This document shows positions 1-7,752 of a DNA stretch of 64,000 nucleotides, piece after piece. Position 1 is the stretch's first letter. Every line of letters starts with the position of its first letter. The position numbers and the translations under genes were made by a program. Under the pieces are notes generated by a model. That model saw nothing but the letters and a program-made list of their open reading frames with translations, was not told where the DNA came from and made no database searches. Source of the stretch: Bog-473 sp049513455 (lineage in GTDB: Bacteria; Actinomycetota; Acidimicrobiia; Acidimicrobiales; RAAP-2); contig JBEKWB010000025.1 of NCBI GenBank assembly GCA_049513455.1, forward strand, positions 1-64,000. The letters run 5' to 3'.

Positions 1-14
1 CATCGTCGATGCCC

Positions 15-36
15 AACGGACGTTGCGGTCCGTTTT
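15..36 (+). terminator. Hairpin terminator of an upstream gene
   Basis: A perfect 7-bp inverted repeat (AACGGAC / GTCCGTT) with a 6-base loop is followed directly by TT. It probably ends a transcript entering from outside the window. The T tract is short, so this is a moderate call. Confidence 0.45.
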
Positions 37-139
37 CCCGCCCGGTGGGAGCTGGCTCATGTCATGCAGTCTGCCCTACGGCTGTAACGTCCAAGTGCCC
101 GCAGGCCCCGCCCCGGGGCGTCGAGAGGAGCCAGATCAG

Positions 140-376
140 GTGGACGTGCGCATCGGAATCATCCAGACCCCCAGAGAGCTGGAAGTGGAGCTGAAGGATG
201 ACGCCGACCGTGACAAGGTGGTGGCGGACATCGAGAAGATCCTCACGTCGGGCGAGGGCGTCCTGTGGCTCACCGATCGCAAGGGCCGCAAAGTCGGCGT
301 GCCCGTGGCCAAGGTGGCCTACATAGAGGTGGGGGCACCGACCGCCGAGCGCCGTGTCGGCTTTGGCGCACCCTGA
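140..376 (+). CDS. DUF3107 family small protein
   Basis: This 78-residue protein matches the actinobacterial DUF3107 family in length and pattern: an N-terminal strand (VDVRIGIIQTPREL), an acidic helix with repeated D/E/K, then GVLWLTDRKGRKVGVPVAKVAYIEVG. GTG at 140 is chosen because a strong GAGAGGAG ribosome site lies 9 bases before it; the open frame runs further upstream but has no such site. The function of the family is unknown; small size and no membrane segment suggest a cytoplasmic protein. It is followed by a tandem repeat and then by two ArsA-type ATPase genes. Confidence 0.8.
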   Translation: MDVRIGIIQTPRELEVELKDDADRDKVVADIEKILTSGEGVLWLTDRKGRKVGVPVAKVAYIEVGAPTAERRVGFGAP

Positions 377-435
377 CACCGTTGCGCCTTCGGCGCACCC
401 TGACACCGTTGCGCCTTCGGCGCACCCTGACACCC
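366..435 (+). repeat. 27-bp tandem repeat, 2.6 copies, over the DUF3107 stop
   Basis: Two perfect 27-bp units (366-392 and 393-419) and a partial third (420-435) begin inside the last codons of the DUF3107 gene and include its TGA. Each unit junction reads TGCGCC-TTC-GGCGCA, a 6-bp stem with a 3-base loop, so the array forms terminator-like hairpins between DUF3107 and the ArsA gene. Confidence 0.85.
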
Positions 436-454
436 GCGCACGGACGGGTGGGCC

Positions 455-1414
455 GTGAGCGCGCCGGTCCCTGACCTCCTCCAGCTGAAGCTGGTCTTCG
501 TCACCGGCAAGGGTGGCGTGGGCAAGACGACGGTGGCCGCCGCCCTGGCCCAGCTCGGGGCCGAGAACGGCAAGCGTGTGCTGGCCTGCGAAGTCGATGC
601 CAAAGGAGACCTCGCTGCCCTCTTCGAGGCGGCACCGACCGACTTCGTGCCGCGGGAGATCGCCCCGGGCGTGGCCTCCATGTCAATGGACACGGAGGCC
701 TCGTTGCGTGAGTACCTCAAGTTGCACCTGCGCATTCCGGTGGTGGGGCGCATCGGCCCCCTGGCCAAGGCGTTCGATTTCGTCGCCACCGCCGCGCCGG
801 GGGTGCGCGAGATTCTGACCGTCGGCAAGCTCTGCTACGAGGTGCGAGAGCGGCACTACGACCTCGTCGTGGTCGACGCGCCGGCCAGCGGGCACATCAT
901 CGGCCAGCTGGCTGCTCCCCAGGCCATCAACGACCTGGTCAAGGTGGGCCTGATCCGCAGCCAGACCGATTGGATGCTCGACATCCTCTCCGACGCCCAG
1001 AAGACGGGCCTCGTGGCGGTGACCACCCCTGAGGAGATGCCGGTGAACGAGACCCTCGAACTGACCACCAGGGTGAGGGAGGAAACGACGGTACGGCTGT
1101 CGGCCGTCGTGGTGAACCGTGTCCTCCCCGAGCTGTTCGGCCAGCGCGAGGAAGAGGTGTTCGAACGGCTGCGGACGCCCGAGGTCGAGGCCGTGCTGTC
1201 GGAACGGGCCGGCGGATCCGTGGCGCCGGTCCTCGAAGCGGCCCGTCTCGCGGTCACCATGCGCCGGACCGGGGCCGGGCACCTGCAGCGCCTCCAGGCC
1301 GGACTCCCGCCCGATCTGCCGGTCCTGCTCCTGCCCGAGCTCTTCACCCGCACGCACGGCCTGCGCACGACCCACCAGATGGCCCAGTCGCTGGGCGAGG
1401 AGCTCGGGCACTGA
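455..1414 (+). CDS. ArsA/Get3-type P-loop ATPase, first of a pair
   Basis: A 319-residue ATPase of the ArsA/GET3 family. The deviant P-loop GKGGVGKTT lies at residues 18-26, with the signature lysine before the G-G-V-G-K core, and VVVDAPASGH serves as the switch/Walker B region. It overlaps the next ATPase gene by one base, so the two are co-translated. The arrangement mirrors M. tuberculosis Rv3679/Rv3680, a pair of ArsA-like ATPases that act together. No metal-binding cysteine cluster typical of arsenite pumps is seen, so arsenite export is not implied. The GTG start has no good Shine-Dalgarno, so it may lie slightly elsewhere. Confidence 0.85.
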   Translation: MSAPVPDLLQLKLVFVTGKGGVGKTTVAAALAQLGAENGKRVLACEVDAKGDLAALFEAAPTDFVPREIAPGVASMSMDTEASLREYLKLHLRIPVVGRIGPLAKAFDFVATAAPGVREILTVGKLCYEVRERHYDLVVVDAPASGHIIGQLAAPQAINDLVKVGLIRSQTDWMLDILSDAQKTGLVAVTTPEEMPVNETLELTTRVREETTVRLSAVVVNRVLPELFGQREEEVFERLRTPEVEAVLSERAGGSVAPVLEAARLAVTMRRTGAGHLQRLQAGLPPDLPVLLLPELFTRTHGLRTTHQMAQSLGEELGH

Positions 1415-2577
1415 TGGCGCCCCGGCGGGCCACCGAGGTGTCGCCCACGATCGGGCACCTGCTGTCGGCCAAGGAGATCGTCATCGCCTGTGGCCCGGGT
1501 GGGGTGGGCAAGACCACTACGGCCGCCGCCGTGGGCGCCATGGCCGCGGCCGAGCACGGGGGACGGGTACTCGTGCTCACCGTCGATCCGGCACGGCGCC
1601 TGGCCGATGCGCTGGGGTTGAAGGGGATCGGCAACCGGGAGGTCCGTATTTCCGAGGAGGTGTTCAAGCAGGCGGGCGTCACGCCCCGGGGCGAGCTGTG
1701 GGCAGCCATGCTCGACACCAAGCAGAGCTGGGACGACCTCATCCGCCAGCACGCGCCCGACGAGGCGACCCGGGAGAAGATTCTGGCCAACCCGCTCTAC
1801 AAGAACATCGCCGGCCGGTTCGTGCAGTCCCACGACTACATCGCCATGGAGCGGCTCTACGAGATCCACTCCGAGGGGAAGTACGACCTCATCGTTGTCG
1901 ACACCCCCCCGACGCGCAACGCGCTGGACTTCCTCGACGCACCGCAGCGCCTCGCCGACTTCTTCTCCTCGCGGCTGCTGCGGTGGCTCATCGCCCCCTA
2001 CCGGTCACGGCTCGTGAACGTGGCGACCAAGCCGTTCTACACCGTGGCCGACCGCATCCTCGGAACACAGTTCCTCGCCGACATCTCAGAGTTCTTCATC
2101 CTCTTCCAGTCCATGTACGAAGGGTTCGTGACCCGTTCGGAGGCGGTGACCCGGCTGCTTTCCGATCGGCGCACCACCTTCATGGTCGTCTCCACGCTCG
2201 AAGCCACACCCCTGCGCGAGGCCGAGTTCTTCTCCACCGAGTTGACGGCCCGCAATCTGCACCTCGGCGCCATCATTTTGAACAAGGTCCTGCCCGACTA
2301 CCTGCGCGATTCGTCCACGGCGCGGCTGGCGCAGCACATGGCGGACCAGGTCGACTCTCTCGCCGAGGGGCTGACCGACGACCCCGTGGTGGCGGCCCGT
2401 GTGCTGCGCGAGGTCGCCGAGAGCTTCCTGCACTTCGGAATTGTGGCCCGCCGGGAGGCGGAGCAGCAGAACGAGCTGAAGGGCGCGCCGGACATCTTGG
2501 TGACCGTGCCGTACTTCGACGCCGACATCTTCGACATGGAGGGACTGATCCGCCTGGGGCAGCAGGTCTGGGACTGA
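1414..2577 (+). CDS. ArsA/Get3-type P-loop ATPase, second of a pair
   Basis: A 387-residue partner of the preceding ATPase. The P-loop GPGGVGKTT is at residues 27-35; here the signature lysine before GGVGK is replaced by proline, as is common in the second member of such pairs. VDPARRLADALG (switch I) and VVDTPPTRNALDFLDAP (Walker B/switch II) are clear. The ATG shares one base with the upstream TGA, showing translational coupling and a probable heterodimer. In the M. tuberculosis homologue pair a whiB gene is adjacent; here a whiB lies about 3 kb downstream. The substrate of the complex is unknown. Confidence 0.85.
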   Translation: MAPRRATEVSPTIGHLLSAKEIVIACGPGGVGKTTTAAAVGAMAAAEHGGRVLVLTVDPARRLADALGLKGIGNREVRISEEVFKQAGVTPRGELWAAMLDTKQSWDDLIRQHAPDEATREKILANPLYKNIAGRFVQSHDYIAMERLYEIHSEGKYDLIVVDTPPTRNALDFLDAPQRLADFFSSRLLRWLIAPYRSRLVNVATKPFYTVADRILGTQFLADISEFFILFQSMYEGFVTRSEAVTRLLSDRRTTFMVVSTLEATPLREAEFFSTELTARNLHLGAIILNKVLPDYLRDSSTARLAQHMADQVDSLAEGLTDDPVVAARVLREVAESFLHFGIVARREAEQQNELKGAPDILVTVPYFDADIFDMEGLIRLGQQVWD

Positions 2578-2588
2578 GTCCGGGCGCG

Positions 2589-2594
2589 TACCAT
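2589..2594 (+). promoter_or_regulatory. Probable -10 (TACCAT) of a leaderless promoter
   Basis: TACCAT ends 8 bases before the ATG at 2603, and no Shine-Dalgarno lies between. This matches the TANNNT-then-start pattern repeated at several other genes in the window. Confidence 0.45.
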
Positions 2595-2602
2595 GCACAG
2601 GT

Positions 2603-3250
2603 ATGGACCCACTCATACAACCCGAGGTGCTGGCGTACGCGGAAGCACACTCGACCGCTCCCGAGCCGCATCTGGCCGCCGTGGACGAGTCGACCCGCAA
2701 GGAGTTCCCCGCCTGGGGGATGATGGTGGGACGCCAGGAGGGCCGCTTCCTCGAGCTGCTGGTCTTCGCCGCCCAGGCCACCAACGTGCTCGAGATCGGC
2801 ACGTTCACCGGGTACTCGTCGATCGCCATGGCCGCCGGCCTGCCCGACGGAGGCTCGATCATTTCGCTCGAGGTCGACCCCCATCACGCCACCACGGCGC
2901 GGGGGAACATCGCGGCGGCCGGGCTGGAGAGCCGGATCAGTGTGATCGAGGGGCCCGCCCTGCAGTCGCTGGAAGAGTTGAGCGGGCCCTACGACCTCAT
3001 CTTCATCGACGCCGACAAGGTGAGCTACGACGCCTACTTCGAGGCTGTGCTCCCCAAGCTGGCGAGCCACGGGTTGATCGTGGTGGACAACACCCTCCAG
3101 GCCGGCGGGGTGCTCGACGGGGTCAAGGACCGCAGCGAGTCGGCGACGGCCCTGCGGGCCTTCAACGACAAGGTGGTCAACGACCCCCGGGTGGTCTGCG
3201 TGCTGACCACCATTCGAGACGGCGTGACGCTGATCCGCCACGCCGGCTGA
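2603..3250 (+). CDS. SAM-dependent O-methyltransferase (COMT-like)
   Basis: A 215-residue class I methyltransferase of the small catechol/caffeoyl-CoA O-methyltransferase type (Methyltransf_3). The SAM-binding motif I is VLEIGTFTGYSS at about residues 62-73, followed by the acidic LEVDP at strand 2 and the metal-binding FIDADK and VVDNTL segments. The family methylates hydroxyl groups on small aromatic substrates with a divalent metal; the substrate here is not evident. ATG 2603 is placed at a likely leaderless transcription start. The gene begins a run with a PHP phosphatase and a histidine kinase. Confidence 0.85.
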   Translation: MDPLIQPEVLAYAEAHSTAPEPHLAAVDESTRKEFPAWGMMVGRQEGRFLELLVFAAQATNVLEIGTFTGYSSIAMAAGLPDGGSIISLEVDPHHATTARGNIAAAGLESRISVIEGPALQSLEELSGPYDLIFIDADKVSYDAYFEAVLPKLASHGLIVVDNTLQAGGVLDGVKDRSESATALRAFNDKVVNDPRVVCVLTTIRDGVTLIRHAG

Positions 3251-3267
3251 GACGTACCGGGTCCACG

Positions 3268-4167
3268 GTGCTCGACTACCACCTCCACCTTTGGCCGCAC
3301 GACGAGCGTGCGACGCCCCTGAATCTCGACCAGCTGAAGGCGTACTGCGAGAAGGCCCAGGCGGCCGGGGTGCAGGAGCTGGCCGTCACCGAGCACCTGT
3401 TCCGATTCCGCCAGGCGGAGGCCCTGCTCGGGGGATTCTGGTCCGACGACCGGGTGCCCGCCGCGGTGGGCGCGTCGATGGCCGATTACTGGGACTTCCA
3501 CGCCACGGCCGACCTCGATGCGTACGTACGCTGCGCCCAGGAGGCCAAGGACGCCGGCCTTCCCGTCGTCATCGGCCTGGAGGTCGACTTCTATCGGGGG
3601 CGGATGGACGAGGTGGCCGGACTACTGGCCGGGTACCCCTTCGACGTGCTGCTGGGCTCGGTGCACTGGCTGGACGCGTGGCGCTTCGACGACATCGACG
3701 TCCCGCTGCAGATGGACGAGTGGTCGGCCCGCAAGGTGGACGACTGCTGGGACCAGTACACCGTGGCGCTCGAGGAGCTGGCCGCATCCGGGGCCTGCGA
3801 CGTCCTGGCCCATCCCGATCTGATCAAAGTGGCGGGCTACGTGCCGGACGCGCCGGACGAATGGTGGGACCGCATGGCGGAGGCGGCGGCATCGTCGGGA
3901 ATGGCGGCGGAGCTCTCGTCGGCGGGTTGGCGCAAACCGGTGGGGGAGCAGTACCCGGCGCTCCCGCTCCTCGAACGGTTCGCCGCCCGCGGGGTGCCGT
4001 TCACCACGGCCTCCGACGCCCACCGCTACGAGCAGGTGGCCGATCGGGCGGCGGACTTGCGCAGCTTGCTGGACGCCGTCGGCGTCGGAGAACTGCAGGG
4101 CTACGAAGGCCGGGTCCCGCACCGGGTCGCGGTGGGTAGTCCCCCACCACCGAGCGAAGAGGGGTAA
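3268..4167 (+). CDS. PHP-domain phosphatase, histidinol-phosphatase (HisJ) type
   Basis: A 299-residue PHP metallophosphoesterase. Metal-ligand motifs appear in order: DYHLHLW (HxH at residues 5 and 7), VTEHLF, GLEVDFYRG, GSVHWLD, LAHPDLIK and TASDAHRY. This is the histidinol-phosphatase HisJ pattern, and the protein may dephosphorylate histidinol phosphate, but no other his gene is nearby, so another phosphate ester is possible. GTG 3268 is chosen because it sits just before the first HxH strand; the open frame extends far upstream through the methyltransferase gene and is not coding there. Confidence 0.8.
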   Translation: MLDYHLHLWPHDERATPLNLDQLKAYCEKAQAAGVQELAVTEHLFRFRQAEALLGGFWSDDRVPAAVGASMADYWDFHATADLDAYVRCAQEAKDAGLPVVIGLEVDFYRGRMDEVAGLLAGYPFDVLLGSVHWLDAWRFDDIDVPLQMDEWSARKVDDCWDQYTVALEELAASGACDVLAHPDLIKVAGYVPDAPDEWWDRMAEAAASSGMAAELSSAGWRKPVGEQYPALPLLERFAARGVPFTTASDAHRYEQVADRAADLRSLLDAVGVGELQGYEGRVPHRVAVGSPPPPSEEG

Positions 4168-4170
4168 GAG

Positions 4171-5688
4171 GTGCCCACTCCGGCCGAGCTGGCGCAGTCG
4201 TACACGGAACTCAAGCCCGAAGAGCTCGGCCATCTCCAGCGCCTGCTCGGGAGCTGGAGTGTCCTGGCCGATCTCTCCTTTTCGGATCTGCTCCTCGTCG
4301 TTCCGGTGAACGCCGGGGCGGGGCAGCGGCGGCCGGAGGACCTTGAGCTGGTGGTGTTGGGCCAGATGCGGCCCAACAACCGGCCCACGCTGGTCGATCA
4401 GGACCTGGTGGGGCAGAAGATCGACGAGACGCAGTGGGCCCTGGCCGCCAGTTGCCTGCACAGCGGTGAGATCGTGCGGGGCAGCATCCACCACCCCATC
4501 CTCGGCGAGCAGGTCCCGGTGGAGAACATCCCTGTCCGGTTCGGCGGCGCGGTGATCGCGGTGATGCTCCGGGTCTCCCTGGCTCCGTTGAAGGGTCCGA
4601 CGAGCATGTACGAGCGGACCTACCTCGACGTCTTCGAGCGGCTGGCCGACATGGTGGCCCAGTCCGCCTTCCCGTATCCCGACGAGGATGTGGGAACCGA
4701 AGAGGCACCCCGGGTGGGCGACGGCGTCATAGTGGTCGACGCCGACGGGCGGGTGGAGTTCGCGTCGCCCAACGCCATGAACGCCTTTCACCGCATGGGC
4801 ATCTACGCACCCCCCGAGGGCCGCCGGTTCGGTGATCTCGATATTGAGGAGACGGCGATCGAGTGGGCGCTGGCCAACGGGCGGCCGGTGGTCGAAGAGG
4901 TCGAACGCCGTCCCGACGTGATCGTCCTGTTGCACATCATCCCCCTGCTGTCCCACGGCGTGGTCACGGGGGCCATGATCCTCCTGCGCGACGTCACCGA
5001 CGTGCGGAGGCTGGACCGGCTCCTCTTGTCCAAGGACGCCGCCATCCGCGAGGTGCACCACCGGGTGAAGAACAACCTGCAGACGATTTCTTCCCTGCTG
5101 AGCCTCCAGGCGCGACGAGTGGAAGAAAGGGCCGCCCGGGTCGCCCTCCACGAGGCCGAACGACGGGTGCGGTCGATCTCGTTGGTCCACGAGATCCTCT
5201 CCCGGGACCCGAGCGACCAGGTGCCGTTCGCCGAGATCGTCATCTCCCTCGTCCAGATGGCGGAGGACTCGGTCGTCTCGTCACAGCCCATCGTGATCTC
5301 GACCACGGGCGACCTCGGGGAGGTGACGGCGGATGTGGCCACACCGCTGGCGGTCACCCTGGCCGAGCTCCTCCAGAACGCAGTGGAGCACGCCTTTGAC
5401 CCCGAGCCGGCCGGCGGGCCAGAAGGTTCAGCCGGTGACTCGCCCGTAGGGCACGTGGACGTTTCGCTCTCCCATACCGGGTCCGAGCTGGTGGTGGCTG
5501 TGCGGGACGACGGTCACGGTCTCCCGGAGGGTTTCGACATCGAGAAGACGACCAGCCTCGGTCTCTCCATCGTGCGCGACCTCGTGGCCAGCCAACTCGA
5601 AGGCCGCATCTCCATGGAGGAGGTTCCTGCCGCCGAGGGCGGGGGTACGCGTGTGGTGATCTCGGTCCCGGTCCGGGCCCACCGCTAA
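4171..5688 (+). CDS. Sensor histidine kinase, PdtaS-like (HisKA_2)
   Basis: A 505-residue soluble kinase, close to the 501 residues of M. tuberculosis PdtaS. An N-terminal GAF-like sensory part (about 1-170) is followed by a PAS-like part around DGVIVVDADGRVEFASPN, the HisKA_2 dimerisation box REVHHRVKNNLQ (phospho-acceptor His at 296 or 297) and an HATPase with N box ELLQNAVEHAF (about 400) and G box DDGHGLPEG. No membrane helices are seen, so it acts in the cytoplasm. PdtaS kinases signal to ANTAR-domain RNA-binding regulators; none is in this window. The GTG start follows AAGAGGGGTAAGAG, a usable ribosome site. Confidence 0.85.
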   Translation: MPTPAELAQSYTELKPEELGHLQRLLGSWSVLADLSFSDLLLVVPVNAGAGQRRPEDLELVVLGQMRPNNRPTLVDQDLVGQKIDETQWALAASCLHSGEIVRGSIHHPILGEQVPVENIPVRFGGAVIAVMLRVSLAPLKGPTSMYERTYLDVFERLADMVAQSAFPYPDEDVGTEEAPRVGDGVIVVDADGRVEFASPNAMNAFHRMGIYAPPEGRRFGDLDIEETAIEWALANGRPVVEEVERRPDVIVLLHIIPLLSHGVVTGAMILLRDVTDVRRLDRLLLSKDAAIREVHHRVKNNLQTISSLLSLQARRVEERAARVALHEAERRVRSISLVHEILSRDPSDQVPFAEIVISLVQMAEDSVVSSQPIVISTTGDLGEVTADVATPLAVTLAELLQNAVEHAFDPEPAGGPEGSAGDSPVGHVDVSLSHTGSELVVAVRDDGHGLPEGFDIEKTTSLGLSIVRDLVASQLEGRISMEEVPAAEGGGTRVVISVPVRAHR

Positions 5689-5718
5689 GGCGAAGGGCTG
5701 GTCAGAAAGGTGCGTTGG

Positions 5719-6015
5719 TCAAAAAGTGCGCTGCGAACGACGGGCGGCCAACCAGGCCTTGCGCAGCTTGCGGCGCTCCTCCTCGGAAGTGCCACCCCAC
5801 ACGCCCGACTCCTGGTTGGTGGCCAGAGCGAAGTCCAGGCACGGCTCGAGGGCCTCGCACGACCGGCACACGCCCTTGGCGGCGTCGATCTGGTCGATGG
5901 CCGGTCCGGTGGTGCCGACAGGGAAGAACAGATCCGGTTCGGTGTTCCGACATGCTGCGGCACGGCGCCAGTCGTCTGCGTCCCAGTCGACTGTCCTGTT
6001 CCACATGAGAGCCAT
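5719..6015 (-). CDS. whiB: WhiB-family iron-sulfur regulator
   Basis: A 98-residue WhiB protein. The four [4Fe-4S] cysteines are C22, C50, C53 and C59 (C-x27-C-x2-C-x5-C), followed by the GVWGGTSEEERR turn and a basic tail (RRKLRKAW, AARRSQR) that binds DNA or the sigma factor. WhiB proteins sense NO, oxygen or redox state and bind region 4 of the main sigma factor. The start at 6015 is preferred over 6033 because GGAGG lies 6-8 bases before it. A perfect CRP-type palindrome sits just upstream. It converges with the histidine kinase gene. Confidence 0.92.
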   Translation of the reverse strand: MALMWNRTVDWDADDWRRAAACRNTEPDLFFPVGTTGPAIDQIDAAKGVCRSCEALEPCLDFALATNQESGVWGGTSEEERRKLRKAWLAARRSQRTF

Positions 6016-6038
6016 TGGGAGACCTCCACCCACGCGGT

Positions 6039-6054
6039 TGTGATCCTTTTCACA
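6039..6054. promoter_or_regulatory. Consensus CRP/FNR-type operator upstream of whiB
   Basis: The 16-mer TGTGATCCTTTTCACA is an exact match to TGTGA-N6-TCACA, the consensus of E. coli CRP and of mycobacterial CRP (Rv3676). It lies 24 bases before the whiB start, overlapping where the promoter or transcription start should be, which suggests cAMP-linked control of whiB. Confidence 0.75.
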
Positions 6055-6168
6055 TGATCGAACCCAAATTGGTGTCCGTCACTGAGAAGGGATTGACGAG
6101 AAGAGGGTAACGGCTCCCCCCCGGTGGTGGCAAGCAGTTTGGTGAAATTTCCGAACGGAAGGGTAAAA

Positions 6169-6897
6169 ATGGGTGTCATGCTGGGAAAAGAGCTTTCAAT
6201 GACGGCAGTTTTCGCCCACCGGGGCTGCACCGAGGGATTCGTGGAGAACACGCTGGAGGCCTTCGCCGAAGCCAAGCGACTGGGGGCCGACGGGGTCGAA
6301 CTCGACGTCCGCCTGACCTCCGACGGGGCCCTGGCCGTCCACCACGATCCCCTGATCGACGGGCTCGGCCCGGTGGCCGGGCTCACCGTCCCGGAGCTCC
6401 CCGGTCACGTCCCTCTGCTGGCCGATGCGCTGGCGGTCTGCGAGGGCATGGTGGTCAACGTGGAGATCAAGAACGACCCGGCCCAACCGGGACATGACCC
6501 GCGCGAGACGGTGGCGGCCGTCACCGCGGCAGCGATTGCCGAGGCGGGATGGACCGATCGGGTGATCGTCTCGTCGTTCCAGGCCAGCACGTTGCGGGCC
6601 GTCCAGGCGGCCGACGGCCGGCTCCCGCTCGGCGTCCTGTGGCCGTTCCTGACGGACATCGAGGCGGGGCTGGCCCAAGCGGTGGCCGAGGGGTGGTCCG
6701 CCGTCCATCCGTTTGTGACCGAGGCCGGGCCCGAACTGGTGAAACGGGCGCAGGGAGCCGGGCTCTCCGTCAACGTGTGGACGGTCAACGCTCGTCACGA
6801 CCTCTTCGCGCTGGTGCAGCTGGGCGTCGAGGCGATCATCACGGACCGCCTGGTCGAAGCGTTGTCCATCGCGCGTGGCGATGGCGAAGAGGAGTGA
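6169..6897 (+). CDS. Glycerophosphodiester phosphodiesterase
   Basis: A 242-residue GDPD-family TIM-barrel enzyme that hydrolyses glycerophosphodiesters to glycerol 3-phosphate and an alcohol. Catalytic and metal residues are visible: AHRGCTEGFVENT (His-Arg...Glu-Asn-Thr), GVELDVRLTSDG, VHHDP, NVEIKND, and the C-terminal NVWTVNA. There is no signal peptide, so it is cytoplasmic. ATG 6169 follows GGAAGGG at good spacing; ATG 6178 and ATG 6199 (just before the HRG strand) are alternatives. It is divergent from whiB across about 150 bases that hold the CRP-like site. Confidence 0.87.
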   Translation: MGVMLGKELSMTAVFAHRGCTEGFVENTLEAFAEAKRLGADGVELDVRLTSDGALAVHHDPLIDGLGPVAGLTVPELPGHVPLLADALAVCEGMVVNVEIKNDPAQPGHDPRETVAAVTAAAIAEAGWTDRVIVSSFQASTLRAVQAADGRLPLGVLWPFLTDIEAGLAQAVAEGWSAVHPFVTEAGPELVKRAQGAGLSVNVWTVNARHDLFALVQLGVEAIITDRLVEALSIARGDGEEE

Positions 6898-6974
6898 GGT
6901 GCAATGGCCATTGAGAGGGTGATTTTGAACGTCGAATGGCGGGAGTGCCGTCTGTTCGTCAAAGATGATCGGCC

Positions 6975-7751
6975 ATGAACGTCGTTGTCTGTGTGAAGCA
7001 GATCCCCGATCCGGCCGCCCCGGCGGCTCTCGATCCCGTGACCAAGACCCTCGTCCGCGCCGGCAAGCTGATCATGGACGACTCCGACAACTACGGGGTC
7101 GAGATGGCCCTGCAGCTGGCCAGCGGCGAAGGGGACGAAGTCACCCTGGTCTCCATGGCGCCTGGCGGAGAGACTTCCGGTCTGCGCACCGGCCTGGCCA
7201 TGGGGGCGGCCAAGGCCATTCTGATCAGCGACGATGCGCTGGCCGGGAGTGACGCGCTGGGGACGGCCAAGGTGCTGGCGGCGGCCATAAGGCGGGCCAA
7301 CCCCGATCTGATCGTGATGGCCACCGAGTCGACCGACGGGTACACCGGCACGCTCCCGGTCCAAGTGGCGGAGTTACTGGGCTTCCCCTCGGTGACCTTC
7401 GCCAAATCGATCGCCGTCGACGGCAACTCGGTCACGGTGGAGCGCCAGACCGAGGCGGGCTACGACGACGTCGTCTGCCCTCTGCCCGCAGTGGTGACGG
7501 TGACGGCCGGTGTCGTCGAGCCCCGCTACCCGTCCTTCAAGGGCATCATGGCGGCCAAGAACAAGCCGGTGGACAACCTGACGGTGGCCGACCTCGGCAT
7601 CGATCCATCGCAGGTCGGAACCGCAGGCAGTGGCCAGGTGATCACCGACGTGACCGAAGCGGAGTCACGCGGTTCTGGCGAGATCGTGGTGGACGAGGGG
7701 GACGGCGCACAGCGCGTCGTCACCTTCCTCGAGCAGCTGAAGGTGATCTGA
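6975..7751 (+). CDS. etfB: Electron transfer flavoprotein, beta subunit
   Basis: A 258-residue EtfB. It starts with VVVCVKQIPDP, typical of the family, and contains the AMP-binding region ALGTAKVLAAAIRRANPDLIVMATESTDG and VERQTEAGYDDV. With EtfA it forms the FAD heterodimer that takes electrons from acyl-CoA and other dehydrogenases to the quinone pool. etfA follows after one base. The length is near the usual 250-260. Confidence 0.95.
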   Translation: MNVVVCVKQIPDPAAPAALDPVTKTLVRAGKLIMDDSDNYGVEMALQLASGEGDEVTLVSMAPGGETSGLRTGLAMGAAKAILISDDALAGSDALGTAKVLAAAIRRANPDLIVMATESTDGYTGTLPVQVAELLGFPSVTFAKSIAVDGNSVTVERQTEAGYDDVVCPLPAVVTVTAGVVEPRYPSFKGIMAAKNKPVDNLTVADLGIDPSQVGTAGSGQVITDVTEAESRGSGEIVVDEGDGAQRVVTFLEQLKVI

Positions 7752-7752
7752 G

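Noticed and set aside
366..435. CRISPR-like array
   Set aside because: The repeats are directly adjacent with no spacers and no cas genes are present. The same holds for 48410-49160, which is coding.
455..2577. Arsenite efflux pump ATPases
   Set aside because: The proteins have the ArsA fold but no arsenite-binding cysteines, and no arsB or arsenic regulator is adjacent; the ArsR-type gene at 14.5 kb is of the AHSA1-linked type.
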